Positions 17,698 through 27,073 of a stretch of DNA of 64,000 nt are shown one piece after another; position 1 is the stretch's first letter; each line of letters starts with the position of its first letter. Source of the stretch: Sphingomonas sp. Root720 (GTDB taxonomy: Bacteria; Pseudomonadota; Alphaproteobacteria; Sphingomonadales; Sphingomonadaceae); the NCBI RefSeq assembly GCF_001428605.1, contig NZ_LMID01000013.1:411042-475041 (forward strand), in the 5' to 3' direction. Under the pieces are notes generated by a model. It saw only the letters and a program-made list of their open reading frames with translations, was not told the DNA's origin and made no database searches. The position numbers and the translations under genes are program-made.

Positions 17698-17737
17698 GCA
17701 AGGCCGAACGGCCGCCCGAGCTTATGCGAGGTAGCCA
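17698..17737. repeat. Partial copy of the 15.5-kb inverted-repeat element
   Basis: Bases 17698-17727 match 15641-15670 with one difference, and the following arm (to 17737) matches apart from a one-base deletion. No left arm is visible here, so this is a truncated copy. It fills the gap before the dxs stop. Confidence 0.6.
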
Positions 17738-17782
17738 AGCGAGGCGGATGCCTCGCGCCCGGCGCCTGAGGGCGCCCGCACG

Positions 17783-19702
17783 TTAAGCGCTCTCTTCGAG
17801 GCCCTTGCTGTTGCGGTGGAGCGCCGCCAGCACGGTACCGATGATCGACTCGGCGTCGAGCCCCGCATCGGCATATTGCTTCTCGGGCTTGTCATGCTCC
17901 TGGAAGCTGTCGGGCAGGCGCATCGTCCTCAGTTTCAGGCCGTTGTCGATCAGGCCCAGGTCCGACGCGAGCGTCAGGACATGCGCGCCGAGGCCGCCGA
18001 TCGCGCCTTCCTCGATCGTCACCGCCACCTCATGGCTGGTGAGCAGGGTCTGGATCAGCTTCTCGTCGAGCGGCTTGGCGAAGCGCAGGTCGGCGACCGT
18101 CGCCGACAGGCCCAGCGCCTCGAGCTGGTCGGCGGCGCGCAGTGCCTCGCCGAGCCGCGTGCCCAGCGACAGGATCGCCACCGTCTTGCCCTCACGCACG
18201 ACCCGGCCCTTGCCTATCTCGAGCCGCTCGGGAACGGCGGGCAAGGTCAGGCCGACGCCGTTGCCGCGCGGATAGCGCAGGGCGATGGGCCCGCTGTCGT
18301 GCAGGGCGGCGGTATGGACCATGTGGACCAGCTCGACCTCGTCGGCGGCGGCCATCACCACCATGTTCGGCAGGGTCGCCAGATAGGTGACGTCGAAGCT
18401 GCCGGCATGGGTCGAGCCGTCGGCTCCGACCAGCCCCGCACGGTCGATCGCGAAGCGCACCGGCAGGTTCTGGATCGCAACGTCGTGGACGACCTGGTCG
18501 TAGGCACGCTGCAGGAAGGTCGAATAGATCGCGCAGAAAGGGCGGAAGCCCTGCGCCGCGAGGCCCGCTGCAAAGGTCACGGCATGCTGCTCGGCGATGC
18601 CGACGTCGAAGCTGCGCTCCGGGAAGGCCTTGCCGAACTTGTCGAGGCCGGTGCCCGAGGGCATCGCCGCGGTGATCGCGCAGATCCGGTCGTCGCGCTT
18701 GGCCTCGGCGACCAGCGCGTCGGCGAAGACGCCGGTATAGCTCGGCGGTCCGGGCGGCGCCTTGGCCTGCACGCCCGAGACGACGTCGAACTTCTGGACG
18801 CCATGATATTTGTCGGCCGCCGCCTCGGCCGGGCCGTAGCCCTTGCCCTTCTTGGTGACGACATGGACCAGGATCGGACCATGGTCGCCGTCGCGGACAT
18901 TCTCGAGGATCGGCAGCAGATGATCGAGATTATGGCCGTCGACCGGCCCGACATAATAGAAGCCTAGTTCCTCGAACAGCGTGCCGCCGGTCGCCATGCC
19001 GCGGGCATATTCCTCGGATCGCTTGGCGAAATCGTGGATCGGGCGGGGCAGCTTCTGCGCCACGCGCTTGGCGAAGCCGCGCATCGACAGGAAGGGCCGC
19101 GAGGAGACGATCTTGGCGAGATAGGCCGACAGCGCGCCGACCGGCGGCGCGATCGACATGTCGTTGTCGTTGAGGACGACGATCAGCCGGTTGCCCGCCT
19201 GCTTGGCGTTGTTCATCGCCTCATAGGCCATGCCCGCCGACATCGCGCCGTCGCCGATCACCGCGATCGCGCGACCGTCCTTCTTGGCGAGCTTGTTGGC
19301 CACCGCGAAGCCGAGCGCCGCCGAGATCGAGGTCGAGCTGTGCGCCGCGCCGAACGGATCATATTCGCTCTCGCTGCGCTTGGTGAAGCCCGAAAGCCCC
19401 CCGCCCTGCCGCAGGGTGCGGATGCGATCGCGCCGGCCGGTCAGGATCTTGTGGGGATAGGCCTGGTGGCCGACGTCCCAGATCAGGACGTCGCGCGGCG
19501 TATCGAACACATAATGGAGCGCCACGGTCAGCTCGACGACGCCGAGCCCCGCGCCGAGATGGCCACCGGTCACCGACACCGCCGAAACCATCTCCTCGCG
19601 CAACTCGTCGGCAAGCTGGCGGAGATCCGCATGTTTGAGCCGGCGAAGGTCTTCGGGCGTGTCGACGGTATCGAGAAGCGGCGTGACGGGACGGTCGGTC
19701 AT
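17783..19702 (-). CDS. dxs: 1-deoxy-D-xylulose-5-phosphate synthase
   Basis: This 639-residue thiamine-diphosphate enzyme condenses pyruvate and glyceraldehyde 3-phosphate, the first step of the MEP isoprenoid pathway. Visible motifs are the catalytic-region [14 protein letters not shown], the ThDP motif [17 protein letters not shown] ending in [29 protein letters not shown], and the transketolase C-terminal domain with EEGAIGGLG. The start at 19702 ([20 protein letters not shown]) is preferred over a longer frame overlapping zur. Length is typical. Sphingomonads need this flux for carotenoids and quinones. Confidence 0.97.
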   Translation of the reverse strand: MTDRPVTPLLDTVDTPEDLRRLKHADLRQLADELREEMVSAVSVTGGHLGAGLGVVELTVALHYVFDTPRDVLIWDVGHQAYPHKILTGRRDRIRTLRQGGGLSGFTKRSESEYDPFGAAHSSTSISAALGFAVANKLAKKDGRAIAVIGDGAMSAGMAYEAMNNAKQAGNRLIVVLNDNDMSIAPPVGALSAYLAKIVSSRPFLSMRGFAKRVAQKLPRPIHDFAKRSEEYARGMATGGTLFEELGFYYVGPVDGHNLDHLLPILENVRDGDHGPILVHVVTKKGKGYGPAEAAADKYHGVQKFDVVSGVQAKAPPGPPSYTGVFADALVAEAKRDDRICAITAAMPSGTGLDKFGKAFPERSFDVGIAEQHAVTFAAGLAAQGFRPFCAIYSTFLQRAYDQVVHDVAIQNLPVRFAIDRAGLVGADGSTHAGSFDVTYLATLPNMVVMAAADEVELVHMVHTAALHDSGPIALRYPRGNGVGLTLPAVPERLEIGKGRVVREGKTVAILSLGTRLGEALRAADQLEALGLSATVADLRFAKPLDEKLIQTLLTSHEVAVTIEEGAIGGLGAHVLTLASDLGLIDNGLKLRTMRLPDSFQEHDKPEKQYADAGLDAESIIGTVLAALHRNSKGLEESA

Positions 19703-19749
19703 CCTGCCGGCCTTAAACCGATTGAGGCCCCGTCGCCACCCCCGATGCG

Positions 19750-20226
19750 TCAGGCCGCATCCCCCTCCGAACATATCGCGCAGCAGCCGCGCACCTCGAT
19801 GACCGGGCGGAGATTGGTGAAACCGGCCTTTTCCGCCGCGCGGCGGACCGATCCGGTCAGGTCGTCATTGTCGACATGACTGGCCTGGCCGCAGCTGTCG
19901 CAGACCAGGAAGATGCAGTCATGCTCGCACTCCGGGTGGGCGTTGACGATATAGGCGTTGGCGCTTTCCACCCGGCGCGCCAGGTTGGCCGCCACGAACA
20001 CGTCGAGGATACGGTAGACGCTGTTGGCGGCGACCCGCCGGCCGGTCGAAGCGGATACGGTCTCGGCAAGGTCATAGGCCGAGGCGGGCTTGGCCGCGGC
20101 GCTCAGCGCAGAGAAGATCTCGGCGCGCATGGGGGTCCATTGCTCGCCCGCCCGCTCGAACGCGCGCTGCGCGGCGTCGGCCAGCGACTGGCCTTTGTGG
20201 AGCTGGTGATCATGAACGGTTGCCAT
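19750..20226 (-). CDS. zur: Fur-family regulator, probably Zur
   Basis: This 158-residue protein has the Fur fold. A winged helix (about 20-95, [25 protein letters not shown], then [10 protein letters not shown]) precedes a dimerisation domain with the regulatory metal ligands HPECEHD and two CxxC pairs (CDSC, CAIC) for structural zinc. The second CxxC and the C-terminus resemble Zur rather than Fur. It follows the MerC-domain gene by 37 bases on the same strand. A Zur-like site precedes that gene, suggesting autoregulation of the pair. Confidence 0.82.
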   Translation of the reverse strand: MATVHDHQLHKGQSLADAAQRAFERAGEQWTPMRAEIFSALSAAAKPASAYDLAETVSASTGRRVAANSVYRILDVFVAANLARRVESANAYIVNAHPECEHDCIFLVCDSCGQASHVDNDDLTGSVRRAAEKAGFTNLRPVIEVRGCCAICSEGDAA

Positions 20227-20263
20227 GGTGACAATCTAGCACCGGCCAGGGGGCATTCAAGGC

Positions 20264-20635
20264 TTACCAGGCGTGCGCGCGCCGGTTCAGGAAGTGGGCG
20301 CCCGCGACGGCGGCGACGCCCGCCATCGTGAAAACCGCCTCGACGGGGCCGTGCGGGACGCTCAGCGCCGCCGCCATCAGCGAGATTCCCAGCGTTCCGA
20401 GCATCACGGGCACGGGGCGGCGATGCTGGAGAAACCCCCTGCCGAGTCCGACCACCGCGAGCAGGATCGCCAGTCCGAGGCCGACTTCGTGGATCGCCGG
20501 ATGCAGCAATGCGCCGCCCGCCGTCGCCAGCACCGCGACCAGCAGCACGCTCGCCGCGCAGTGCACGAAGCACAGCGCCGACAGGCCGATGGCCAGCCGG
20601 TCGAACAGGTCGCGGGCGGAGTTGGGGCGTGTCAC
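20264..20635 (-). CDS. MerC-domain membrane protein
   Basis: This 123-residue protein has four membrane helices. It starts at GTG 20635 because GAGGAAG sits five bases upstream. The first helix carries LSALCFVHCAAS, the Cys-x3-Cys pair of MerC mercury-uptake proteins. Further family features are HPAIHEVGLGLAILL and RPVPVMLG. Location next to zur suggests a role in zinc or other thiophilic metal homeostasis rather than mercury resistance. No mer operon is present. The substrate is inferred only. Confidence 0.78.
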   Translation of the reverse strand: MTRPNSARDLFDRLAIGLSALCFVHCAASVLLVAVLATAGGALLHPAIHEVGLGLAILLAVVGLGRGFLQHRRPVPVMLGTLGISLMAAALSVPHGPVEAVFTMAGVAAVAGAHFLNRRAHAW

Positions 20636-20674
20636 GACATCTTCCTCTCGGGCCGCAAATGGCATGCCGAGGCC

Positions 20675-20695
20675 GAAGATACAATATATCATTTC
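20675..20695. promoter_or_regulatory. Candidate Zur operator upstream of the MerC-domain gene
   Basis: This A+T-rich 21-base segment lies in otherwise G+C-rich DNA, 40 bases upstream of the MerC-domain start. On the minus strand it contains GAAATGATATATTGTATC, close to alphaproteobacterial Zur boxes of the GATATGTTATAACATATC type, with GATA/TATC half-sites five bases apart. The position suits a Zur-repressed promoter. The assignment is by resemblance and location. Confidence 0.45.
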
Positions 20696-20790
20696 GATTT
20701 TCGCGGAGATTTTCTCTCGGTCGCCGCGCGTCCCCGACCCGCCGCCGGCCGCGCATGGGGCAAGCGGCGGGAATCCGCGGGACCGCGCCG

Positions 20791-22518
20791 TCAGGCGGCG
20801 AAGCCCTCCGCATCGACCGCATAGAGGATATCGGCCGGCGCCGTCGCGGCGGCCTTCAGGCCCAGCGCCTCGGGGACGATCTGCTCGACATAGAAGCGCG
20901 CGGCGACCCGCTTCATCGCGAGGAAGGCGCTGTCGCCCCCAGTGGCGATGGCGGCGGCGATGCGCCCCTGCCGTTCCATCAGCCAGCCGGCGACCGCGGT
21001 GGAGAGCATCGTCAGCAACGGATAGCTGGCCGCCAGCCGGTCGTCTATGGCGGCACCCGACAGCTTCGCGGCGACCTCCTCGCACGCGTCGATCAGCGCG
21101 CGCAGCCCCGCGTCCTCGGCCTCGGCGCGCATGTCGGCGATCAGGCGCGCGAGCGTCTCGCCGCCCTCGAGGCCCAGCTTGCGGCCGACCAGGTCGGCGG
21201 CCTGGATGCCGTTCGTACCCTCATAGATGGCGGCAATGCGGACATCGCGGAAATATTGGGCTGCGCCGGTCTCCTCGATATAGCCCATGCCGCCATGGAC
21301 CTGGATGCCGATATCGGCGACCTCGCAGCCGACATCGGTGCCATAGGCCTTGGCGAGCGGGGTGAGCAGTTCCAGCCGGGCGTGCGCCGCCTTGTCGCCC
21401 AGCGTCGCGCGGTCGACCATCCCGGCGGCATAATAGAGCAGCGCGCGCGCCGCCTGGGTCATCGCCTTCATCCGCAGCAGCATGCGGCGCACGTCGGGAT
21501 GCTCGATGATCGCGACCGGCGCGGCGCTGCCCGATCCGGCGCGTGCCGACTGGATGCGGTCGCGCGCATAGGCGACCGCCTTCTGGGTCGCGCCCTCGGC
21601 CGCCTGGACGCCCTGCAGCCCGACATTGAGCCGGGCATTGTTCATCATCGTGAACATCGCGCGCATCCCGCCGAACTCGGGACCGATCAGTTCGCCGATA
21701 CAGTCGCCATTGTCGCCGAACGACAGGACGCAGGTCGGCGATCCGTGCAGGCCCATCTTGTGCTCGATCGACACGGTGCGGATGTCGTTCTCCGCGCCCG
21801 GCGATCCGTCGGCATTCAATCGATATTTGGGGACGAGGAACAGCGAGATGCCCCTGGTCCCGGCGGGGCCGTCGGGGGTACGCGCCAGCACCAGGTGGAC
21901 GATGTTGTCGGCGAGGTCATGGTCGCCGAACGAGATGAAGATCTTGGTGCCGCTGATCGACCAGCTCCCGTCGGGACGCGGGGTGGCCCTGGCGCGCAGG
22001 GCGCCGACGTCCGATCCGGCCTGCGGCTCGGTCAGGTTCATCGTCCCGGTCCATTCGCCGGTGACGAGCTTGGGCAGATAGAGCGCCTGCTGCGCCTGCG
22101 ATCCGTGATGGACGAGCGCCTCGATCGCGCCGACCGTCAGCACCGGACAGAGGGTGAAGGCCATGTTGCCCCCCCCCAGCGTCTCCAGCACCACCGACGC
22201 CAGCGCATAGGGCAGGCCCTGCCCGCCGAACGCCTCGGGTGCGCTGATCGTGCCCCAGCCCCCTTCGACAAAGGCCTTGTAGGCGGCCGGGAAACCTTCG
22301 GGCATGACGACGCCCTCGGGCGTCCACTTCGCCCCGACCTGGTCGCTGGCGCGCGCGAGCGGCGCCCATTCGCCCTCGGCGAAGCTCCCCACGCCTTCGA
22401 TCACCGCATCGACCAGATCCGGCGTCGCCGCCGCGAAGCGATCGCTCGCCGCCAGCTCGGGCAGACCCGTGACATGCTCGAGCACGAAGCGCTGTTCATC
22501 GAGAGGGGGCGCGAACAT
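20791..22518 (-). CDS. Acyl-CoA dehydrogenase, DmdC/long-chain type with C-terminal extension
   Basis: This 575-residue flavoenzyme is longer than the roughly 390-residue standard fold. The acyl-CoA dehydrogenase core (about 75-450) has MNLTEPQAGSDVGAL and ISGTKIFISFGDHD for FAD binding. QVHGGMGYIEETGAAQYFRD follows, with the catalytic Glu in IYEGTNGIQ (about 432). About 140 helical residues follow, as in 3-methylmercaptopropionyl-CoA dehydrogenase (DmdC) relatives. It introduces the alpha-beta double bond in an acyl-CoA. Substrate not determined. It appears monocistronic. Confidence 0.88.
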   Translation of the reverse strand: MFAPPLDEQRFVLEHVTGLPELAASDRFAAATPDLVDAVIEGVGSFAEGEWAPLARASDQVGAKWTPEGVVMPEGFPAAYKAFVEGGWGTISAPEAFGGQGLPYALASVVLETLGGGNMAFTLCPVLTVGAIEALVHHGSQAQQALYLPKLVTGEWTGTMNLTEPQAGSDVGALRARATPRPDGSWSISGTKIFISFGDHDLADNIVHLVLARTPDGPAGTRGISLFLVPKYRLNADGSPGAENDIRTVSIEHKMGLHGSPTCVLSFGDNGDCIGELIGPEFGGMRAMFTMMNNARLNVGLQGVQAAEGATQKAVAYARDRIQSARAGSGSAAPVAIIEHPDVRRMLLRMKAMTQAARALLYYAAGMVDRATLGDKAAHARLELLTPLAKAYGTDVGCEVADIGIQVHGGMGYIEETGAAQYFRDVRIAAIYEGTNGIQAADLVGRKLGLEGGETLARLIADMRAEAEDAGLRALIDACEEVAAKLSGAAIDDRLAASYPLLTMLSTAVAGWLMERQGRIAAAIATGGDSAFLAMKRVAARFYVEQIVPEALGLKAAATAPADILYAVDAEGFAA

Positions 22519-22617
22519 CGATCAGAGCCTTTCCATCCTGCATCCGCGCCCGCATCGTCGCGTGGCCGGCAGGATCGCCCTAGCCCCGCTACGATGCGAG
22601 TCAATATTTTTGATCGA

Positions 22618-23148
22618 TCATACCAGTTTCAGCGCGGCCAGGTCGGCAGGTTCGTTGACGTTGGCGAGCTCGGGACAATCGATCGCCTCGGCCCCCGCCT
22701 CCGCCGCCCAGGCCCGCACCGCATGCTTGCGATCCGCGGCCAGGAAGGCATCGAGCCGGTCGGCCAGCGCGACGGGCCAGAAGCCGATCACCGGCAGGTT
22801 CGCCACATAGGCCGGTCGCGGCGAGGATCGCAGCCTTTCGAGCAGGCTTTCCGGCAGCACCGGCGTGTCGCATCCCACCGTCAGCACGGCATCGAAGCCG
22901 TGCGCCCGCGCATGGTGCAGGGCCCCGGCAAGCCCGCCGAGGGGACCCATGTTCGGCGCGGGCCGGTCGGCGACCACGGCCAGCCGGCCATGGGCCCGCC
23001 CGCAGACGACGAGGTCGGCGACGTGCGGGCGCAGCGCATCGGCGGCGTGGTCGATCAGCGCCTTGCCCCGCCACAGCGCCAGCGCCTTGTCCGATCCGAA
23101 GCGGCTCGACCGGCCGCCCGCGATCAGCGCGCCGAGCAGCCGGGTCAC
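22618..23148 (-). CDS. mobA: Molybdenum cofactor guanylyltransferase
   Basis: This 176-residue nucleotidyltransferase starts at GTG 23148, overlapping the fdhD stop by four bases. The N-terminal signature is LIAGGRSSRFGSDKAL, followed by GPLGGLAGAL and the metal-binding VGCDTPVLP. The C-terminus has ANVNEPADL. MobA attaches GMP to molybdopterin to make the bis-MGD cofactor used by formate dehydrogenase, so its place at the end of the fds operon is functional. Its length is near the usual 190-200. Confidence 0.92.
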   Translation of the reverse strand: MTRLLGALIAGGRSSRFGSDKALALWRGKALIDHAADALRPHVADLVVCGRAHGRLAVVADRPAPNMGPLGGLAGALHHARAHGFDAVLTVGCDTPVLPESLLERLRSSPRPAYVANLPVIGFWPVALADRLDAFLAADRKHAVRAWAAEAGAEAIDCPELANVNEPADLAALKLV

Positions 23149-23930
23149 GGCGCCACCAGCATCGCGTCGGGCCGCGCGAGCACGATCAGGCGCAACCCCG
23201 CCCCACGCGCCCGGTCGATCGCGAGGCCGGTCGGCGCGGAGACGGTGACGAGCGTCGGACAGCCCGCCAGCGCCGCCTTCTCGACCAGTTCGTAGGAACA
23301 GCGCGAGGTGAGCAGCGCGAATCCCCCGTCCCAGTCGAGCCCCTGCCGCAGCATCGCGCCGATCAGCTTGTCGAAGCCGTTGTGGCGGCCGACATCCTCC
23401 CGCGCCAGCCGGATCGATCCGTCGCGCCCGCACAGCGCGGCGGCGTGGACCCCGCCGGTCGCGGCGTTGAGCGGCTGGTGCGCCGACAGTCCGGCCAGCG
23501 CGGCGAAGATCGCGGAGTCCGGCGGCGGCGGGCCGGCCTCGACCTCCGGCAGCGGGCGCAGCGCCTGTTCGAGATTCTCGATCCCGCACAGGCCGCAGGA
23601 GGATTCGGACACGCGGTGGCGCACCCGGTCGGCGACGAGCGCCAGCCGATCCTCAGACAGGGTGATCCGCACCAGCATGCCGCGCTCGGTCCGGTGGGTG
23701 TCGACGTCGACGATCTGCCCGGCCCGCTCGATCAGGCGCTCGGCGCGGCTGAAGCCGAAGGCGAGGTCCTCGAGGTCCGTCGCGCTCGCCATCAGCACTG
23801 CATAGCCGAGGCCGTTATATTCGATCGCGACCGGCGTCTCGTCGGCTACGGGGCGTTCGATCGGCTCGACGATCCCGGTCGATGCGACCCGCCGGAAGCG
23901 AAGCCATCGGACAGGCGGCCCGTCGGCCAT
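23145..23930 (-). CDS. fdhD: FdhD, formate dehydrogenase sulfurtransferase
   Basis: This 261-residue accessory protein passes sulfur from a cysteine desulfurase to the molybdenum cofactor and is required for formate dehydrogenase activity. Family marks are the flexible-loop cysteines in SSCGLCGIENLEQ, the motif EDVGRHNGFDKLIGA and LLTSRCSYELVEKAA. It starts two bases after fdsD and overlaps mobA, so it is part of the operon (the fdsC position). Confidence 0.95.
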   Translation of the reverse strand: MADGPPVRWLRFRRVASTGIVEPIERPVADETPVAIEYNGLGYAVLMASATDLEDLAFGFSRAERLIERAGQIVDVDTHRTERGMLVRITLSEDRLALVADRVRHRVSESSCGLCGIENLEQALRPLPEVEAGPPPPDSAIFAALAGLSAHQPLNAATGGVHAAALCGRDGSIRLAREDVGRHNGFDKLIGAMLRQGLDWDGGFALLTSRCSYELVEKAALAGCPTLVTVSAPTGLAIDRARGAGLRLIVLARPDAMLVAP

Positions 23931-23932
23931 GC

Positions 23933-24229
23933 TCAGCCGGCGTCCGAGGCGCCGGACTCGTCGACCGCCGCGAAGCGGGTCGCGCCGGTCTGCGGCCGGG
24001 GCACGACCCCCGCGCGCAGCCGCTCCAGCGCGGCCGCGGCGACCGGGCCCAGCGCGTCGGCCCGCTCGACGGCGAGCGCCAGGATGCGCGCCTTCATGCG
24101 CGGGTCCCAGAAGCTGAGCATATGGTCCTCGGTCGCCGCCACGGCATGGTCATGTCCCAGCGCCTCGAAATTGCGGGCGATCTGGTTCGCCATATAGACG
24201 AGCTTGTCGTCGGTGGTCATCCCGCTCAT
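23933..24229 (-). CDS. fdsD: Formate dehydrogenase delta subunit
   Basis: This 98-residue protein contains DKLVYMANQIARNFEALGHD and TEDHMLSFWDPRMKARIL, the FdsD signature. Delta subunits are small non-catalytic components needed for activity of cytoplasmic NAD-dependent formate dehydrogenase. The start overlaps the fdsA stop (ATGA). Confidence 0.93.
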   Translation of the reverse strand: MSGMTTDDKLVYMANQIARNFEALGHDHAVAATEDHMLSFWDPRMKARILALAVERADALGPVAAAALERLRAGVVPRPQTGATRFAAVDESGASDAG

Positions 24230-27069
24230 TCGGCGGCCTCGACGAGGATGCGGCGGCTGCGCCGCGCCTGCTCGGCATAATCCTCCTGCCAGTCGGACGG
24301 GCCGTTGGACAGGCCGACCTGCACCGCCGTCACCTTATATTCCGGGCAGTTGGTGGCCCAGTCGGAATAGTCGGTGGTGATGACGTTCGCCTGCGTCGCC
24401 GGGTGGTGGAAGGTCGTGTAGACCACCCCCGGCGCCACCCGCTCGGTCACCGCCACGCGCAGGGTCGTCTCGCCCGCGCGGCTGCGGAGATAGACCCAGT
24501 CGCGATCCTTGATCCCGCGATTCTCGGCATCGAGCGGATGGAGTTCCAGCAGGTCCTCGGGATGCCAGGCGACATTCTCGGTCCGCCGCGTCTGCGCGCC
24601 GACATTGTAATGGCTGAGGATGCGGCCGGTGGTCAGCAGCAGCGGATAGCGCGGCCCGGTCTTCTCGTCGGTCGGGACATAGTCGGTGACGACGAACTTG
24701 CCCTTGCCGCGCGCGAAGCCGCCGATGTGCATCGTCGGGGTGCCGAGCGGCGCCGTCTCGTTGGCGGGCCACTGGATCGACCCCTGTTCATCGAGCAGGT
24801 CGTAGCCGACCCCCGCGAAGCTCGGCGTCAGCCGTGCGATCTCGTCCATGATCTCGGACGGATGGGCGTAGTTCCAGTCGAGCCCCAGCGCCCGCGCGAC
24901 GAGCTGGACGATCTCCCAGTCGGCATGGCCGTTGAGCGGCGCCATCACCTTGCGGACCATCTGGATGCGGCGCTCGGCATTGGTGAAGGTGCCGTCCTTC
25001 TCCAGGAAGGTCGAGCCGGGCAGGAAGACATGCGCGTAGTTCGCGGTCTCGTTGAGGAACAGGTCCTGCACCACCACGCATTCCATCGCCGCGAGCCCGG
25101 CGGCGACATGGGTGGTGTTCGGATCGGACTGGAGGATGTCCTCGCCCTGGACGAACAGGCCCTTGAAGCTGCCGTCTGTCGCGGCGTCGAGCATGTTGGG
25201 GATGCGCAGGCCGGGCTCGGGATCGAGCGGCACGCCCCAGGCCCGCTCGAACAGCTCGCGGGTGGCGCTGTCGGACACATGGCGATAGCCCGAATATTCG
25301 TGCGGGAAGCTGCCCATGTCGCAGGCGCCCTGGACGTTGTTCTGGCCCCGCAGCGGGTTCACCCCCACGCCCTCGCGGCCGATATTGCCGGTCGCCATGG
25401 CGAGGTTGGCGATCGCCATCACCGTCGACGATCCCTGGCTGTGCTCGGTGACGCCAAGGCCGTAGTAGATCGCGGCATTGCCGCCGGTCGCGTAGAGCCG
25501 GGCGGCGGCGCGCAGTTCGGCGGCGGGTACCCCGGTCAGCGGCTCGGTCGCCTCGGGCGAGCGCTGCGGTTCGGACACGAAGTCGGCCCAGTCCTGATAT
25601 TCGTCCCAGTCGCAGCGCTCGCGGATCCAGGCCTCGTTCGCCAGTCCTTCCTCGACGACGACATGCGCCATCGCGGTCAGCACCGCGACGTTGGTGCCGG
25701 GCTTGAGCGGCAGGTGATGGTCGGCCTCGATCCTTGGCGAGCGGACCAGGTCGGTGCGGCGCGGGTCGACGACGATCAGCCGCGCGCCCTGCCGGAGACG
25801 CCGTTTCATCCGGCTCGCGAACACCGGATGGCCATCGGTCGGGTTGGCGCCGATCACCATGATCACGTCGGCCTGCATCACGCTGTCGAAATCCTGCGTG
25901 CCGGCCGAGGTGCCGAAGGTCGTCTTCAGCCCATAGCCGGTCGGCGAATGGCAGACGCGCGCGCAGGTATCGACATTGTTGTTGCCGAAACCCTGCCGGA
26001 TCAGCTTCTGGACGAGGAAGGTCTCCTCGTTGGTGCAGCGGCTCGACGTGATGCCGCCGACCGAACGGGTGCCGTAGGTCGCCTGGATGCGGCGGAACTC
26101 CGCGGCGGTATGGGCGATCGCCTCGTCCCAGCTCACCTCGCGCCACGGCTGGTCGACCGAGGCGCGGATCATCGGCTTCAGGACGCGCTCCTTGTGCTGG
26201 GCGTAGCCCCAGGCGAAGCGACCCTTGACGCAGCTATGCCCGCGATTGGCCTTGCCGTCCTTCCACGGCACCATGCGGACCAGCTCCTCGCCGCGCATCT
26301 CGGCGCGGAAGGTGCAGCCGACCCCGCAATAGGCGCAGGTGGTGACGACGGCGCGGTCGGGGGTGCCCTTCTCGATCACCGATTTCTCGATCAGCGCCGA
26401 GGTCGGGCAGGCCTGGACGCAGGCACCGCAGCTCACGCATTCGGAGGACAGGAAATCCTCGTCCTGGCTGGCCGCGATATGCGACTCGAAGCCGCGCCCG
26501 TCGACGGTCAGCGCCAGCGTCCCCTGCACCTCGTCGCAGGCGCGCACGCAGCGCGAGCAGACGATGCACTTGGTGCTGTCGAAGGTGAAATAGGGGTTGG
26601 ACTCGTCCTTCTCGGCGACGAGATGGTTCTCGCCCTCATAGCCGTAGCGCACGTCGCGCAGCCCGACCGCGCCCGCCATGTCCTGCAGCTCGCAATCGCC
26701 GTTGGCCGAGCAGGTCAGGCAGTCGAGCGGATGGTCGGAGATGTAGAGTTCCATCACCCCCCGGCGAAGCTGCTTCAGCCTGTCGGTCTGGGTGCGGACG
26801 ACCATGCCCGGCAGCACCGGCGTGGTGCAGGAGGCGGGATAGCCCGCCCGCCCCTCGATCTCGACCAGGCACAGCCGGCAGGAGCCGAAGCTCTCCAGGC
26901 TGTCGGTGGCGCACAGCTTGGGGATCGTCGTCCCCATCAGCGCCGCCGCGCGCATGATCGACGTGCCCTCGGGCACCTCGATCCGCTGGTCGTCGATGGT
27001 GATCGCCACCAGCGGGCCCGTCACGGGCACCGCCTTGGTGCCGAGGTCGATTTCGCCGATCCACGCCAT
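24226..27069 (-). CDS. fdsA: NAD-dependent formate dehydrogenase, catalytic alpha subunit
   Basis: This 947-residue molybdenum enzyme oxidises formate to CO2. From the N-terminus: a plant-type [2Fe-2S] domain (Cys 53, 64, 67, 81); a His-Cys3 cluster site (HPLDCLTCSANGDC, about 113-126); two [4Fe-4S] sites (CIVCSRCVRAC and CVSCGACVQAC); a fifth cluster (CAYCGVGC); and the bis-MGD domain. The Mo ligand is Cys373 followed by His374 in CARVCHSPT. The start MAWIGEIDLG lies four bases after fdsB. This is the soluble, oxygen-tolerant FdsABG type known from Rhodobacter capsulatus and Cupriavidus. Confidence 0.97.
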   Translation of the reverse strand: MAWIGEIDLGTKAVPVTGPLVAITIDDQRIEVPEGTSIMRAAALMGTTIPKLCATDSLESFGSCRLCLVEIEGRAGYPASCTTPVLPGMVVRTQTDRLKQLRRGVMELYISDHPLDCLTCSANGDCELQDMAGAVGLRDVRYGYEGENHLVAEKDESNPYFTFDSTKCIVCSRCVRACDEVQGTLALTVDGRGFESHIAASQDEDFLSSECVSCGACVQACPTSALIEKSVIEKGTPDRAVVTTCAYCGVGCTFRAEMRGEELVRMVPWKDGKANRGHSCVKGRFAWGYAQHKERVLKPMIRASVDQPWREVSWDEAIAHTAAEFRRIQATYGTRSVGGITSSRCTNEETFLVQKLIRQGFGNNNVDTCARVCHSPTGYGLKTTFGTSAGTQDFDSVMQADVIMVIGANPTDGHPVFASRMKRRLRQGARLIVVDPRRTDLVRSPRIEADHHLPLKPGTNVAVLTAMAHVVVEEGLANEAWIRERCDWDEYQDWADFVSEPQRSPEATEPLTGVPAAELRAAARLYATGGNAAIYYGLGVTEHSQGSSTVMAIANLAMATGNIGREGVGVNPLRGQNNVQGACDMGSFPHEYSGYRHVSDSATRELFERAWGVPLDPEPGLRIPNMLDAATDGSFKGLFVQGEDILQSDPNTTHVAAGLAAMECVVVQDLFLNETANYAHVFLPGSTFLEKDGTFTNAERRIQMVRKVMAPLNGHADWEIVQLVARALGLDWNYAHPSEIMDEIARLTPSFAGVGYDLLDEQGSIQWPANETAPLGTPTMHIGGFARGKGKFVVTDYVPTDEKTGPRYPLLLTTGRILSHYNVGAQTRRTENVAWHPEDLLELHPLDAENRGIKDRDWVYLRSRAGETTLRVAVTERVAPGVVYTTFHHPATQANVITTDYSDWATNCPEYKVTAVQVGLSNGPSDWQEDYAEQARRSRRILVEAAE

Positions 27070-27073
27070 GATT

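Noticed and set aside
13360-17780. Possible CRISPR from repeated palindromes
   Set aside because: The repeats are dispersed, differ in sequence and lack regular spacers or cas genes. They are REP-type elements.
20509-23295. Long open frame opposite the acyl-CoA dehydrogenase and mobA
   Set aside because: The other strand encodes genes with catalytic motifs. This frame has no recognisable domain and the composition of a shadow.
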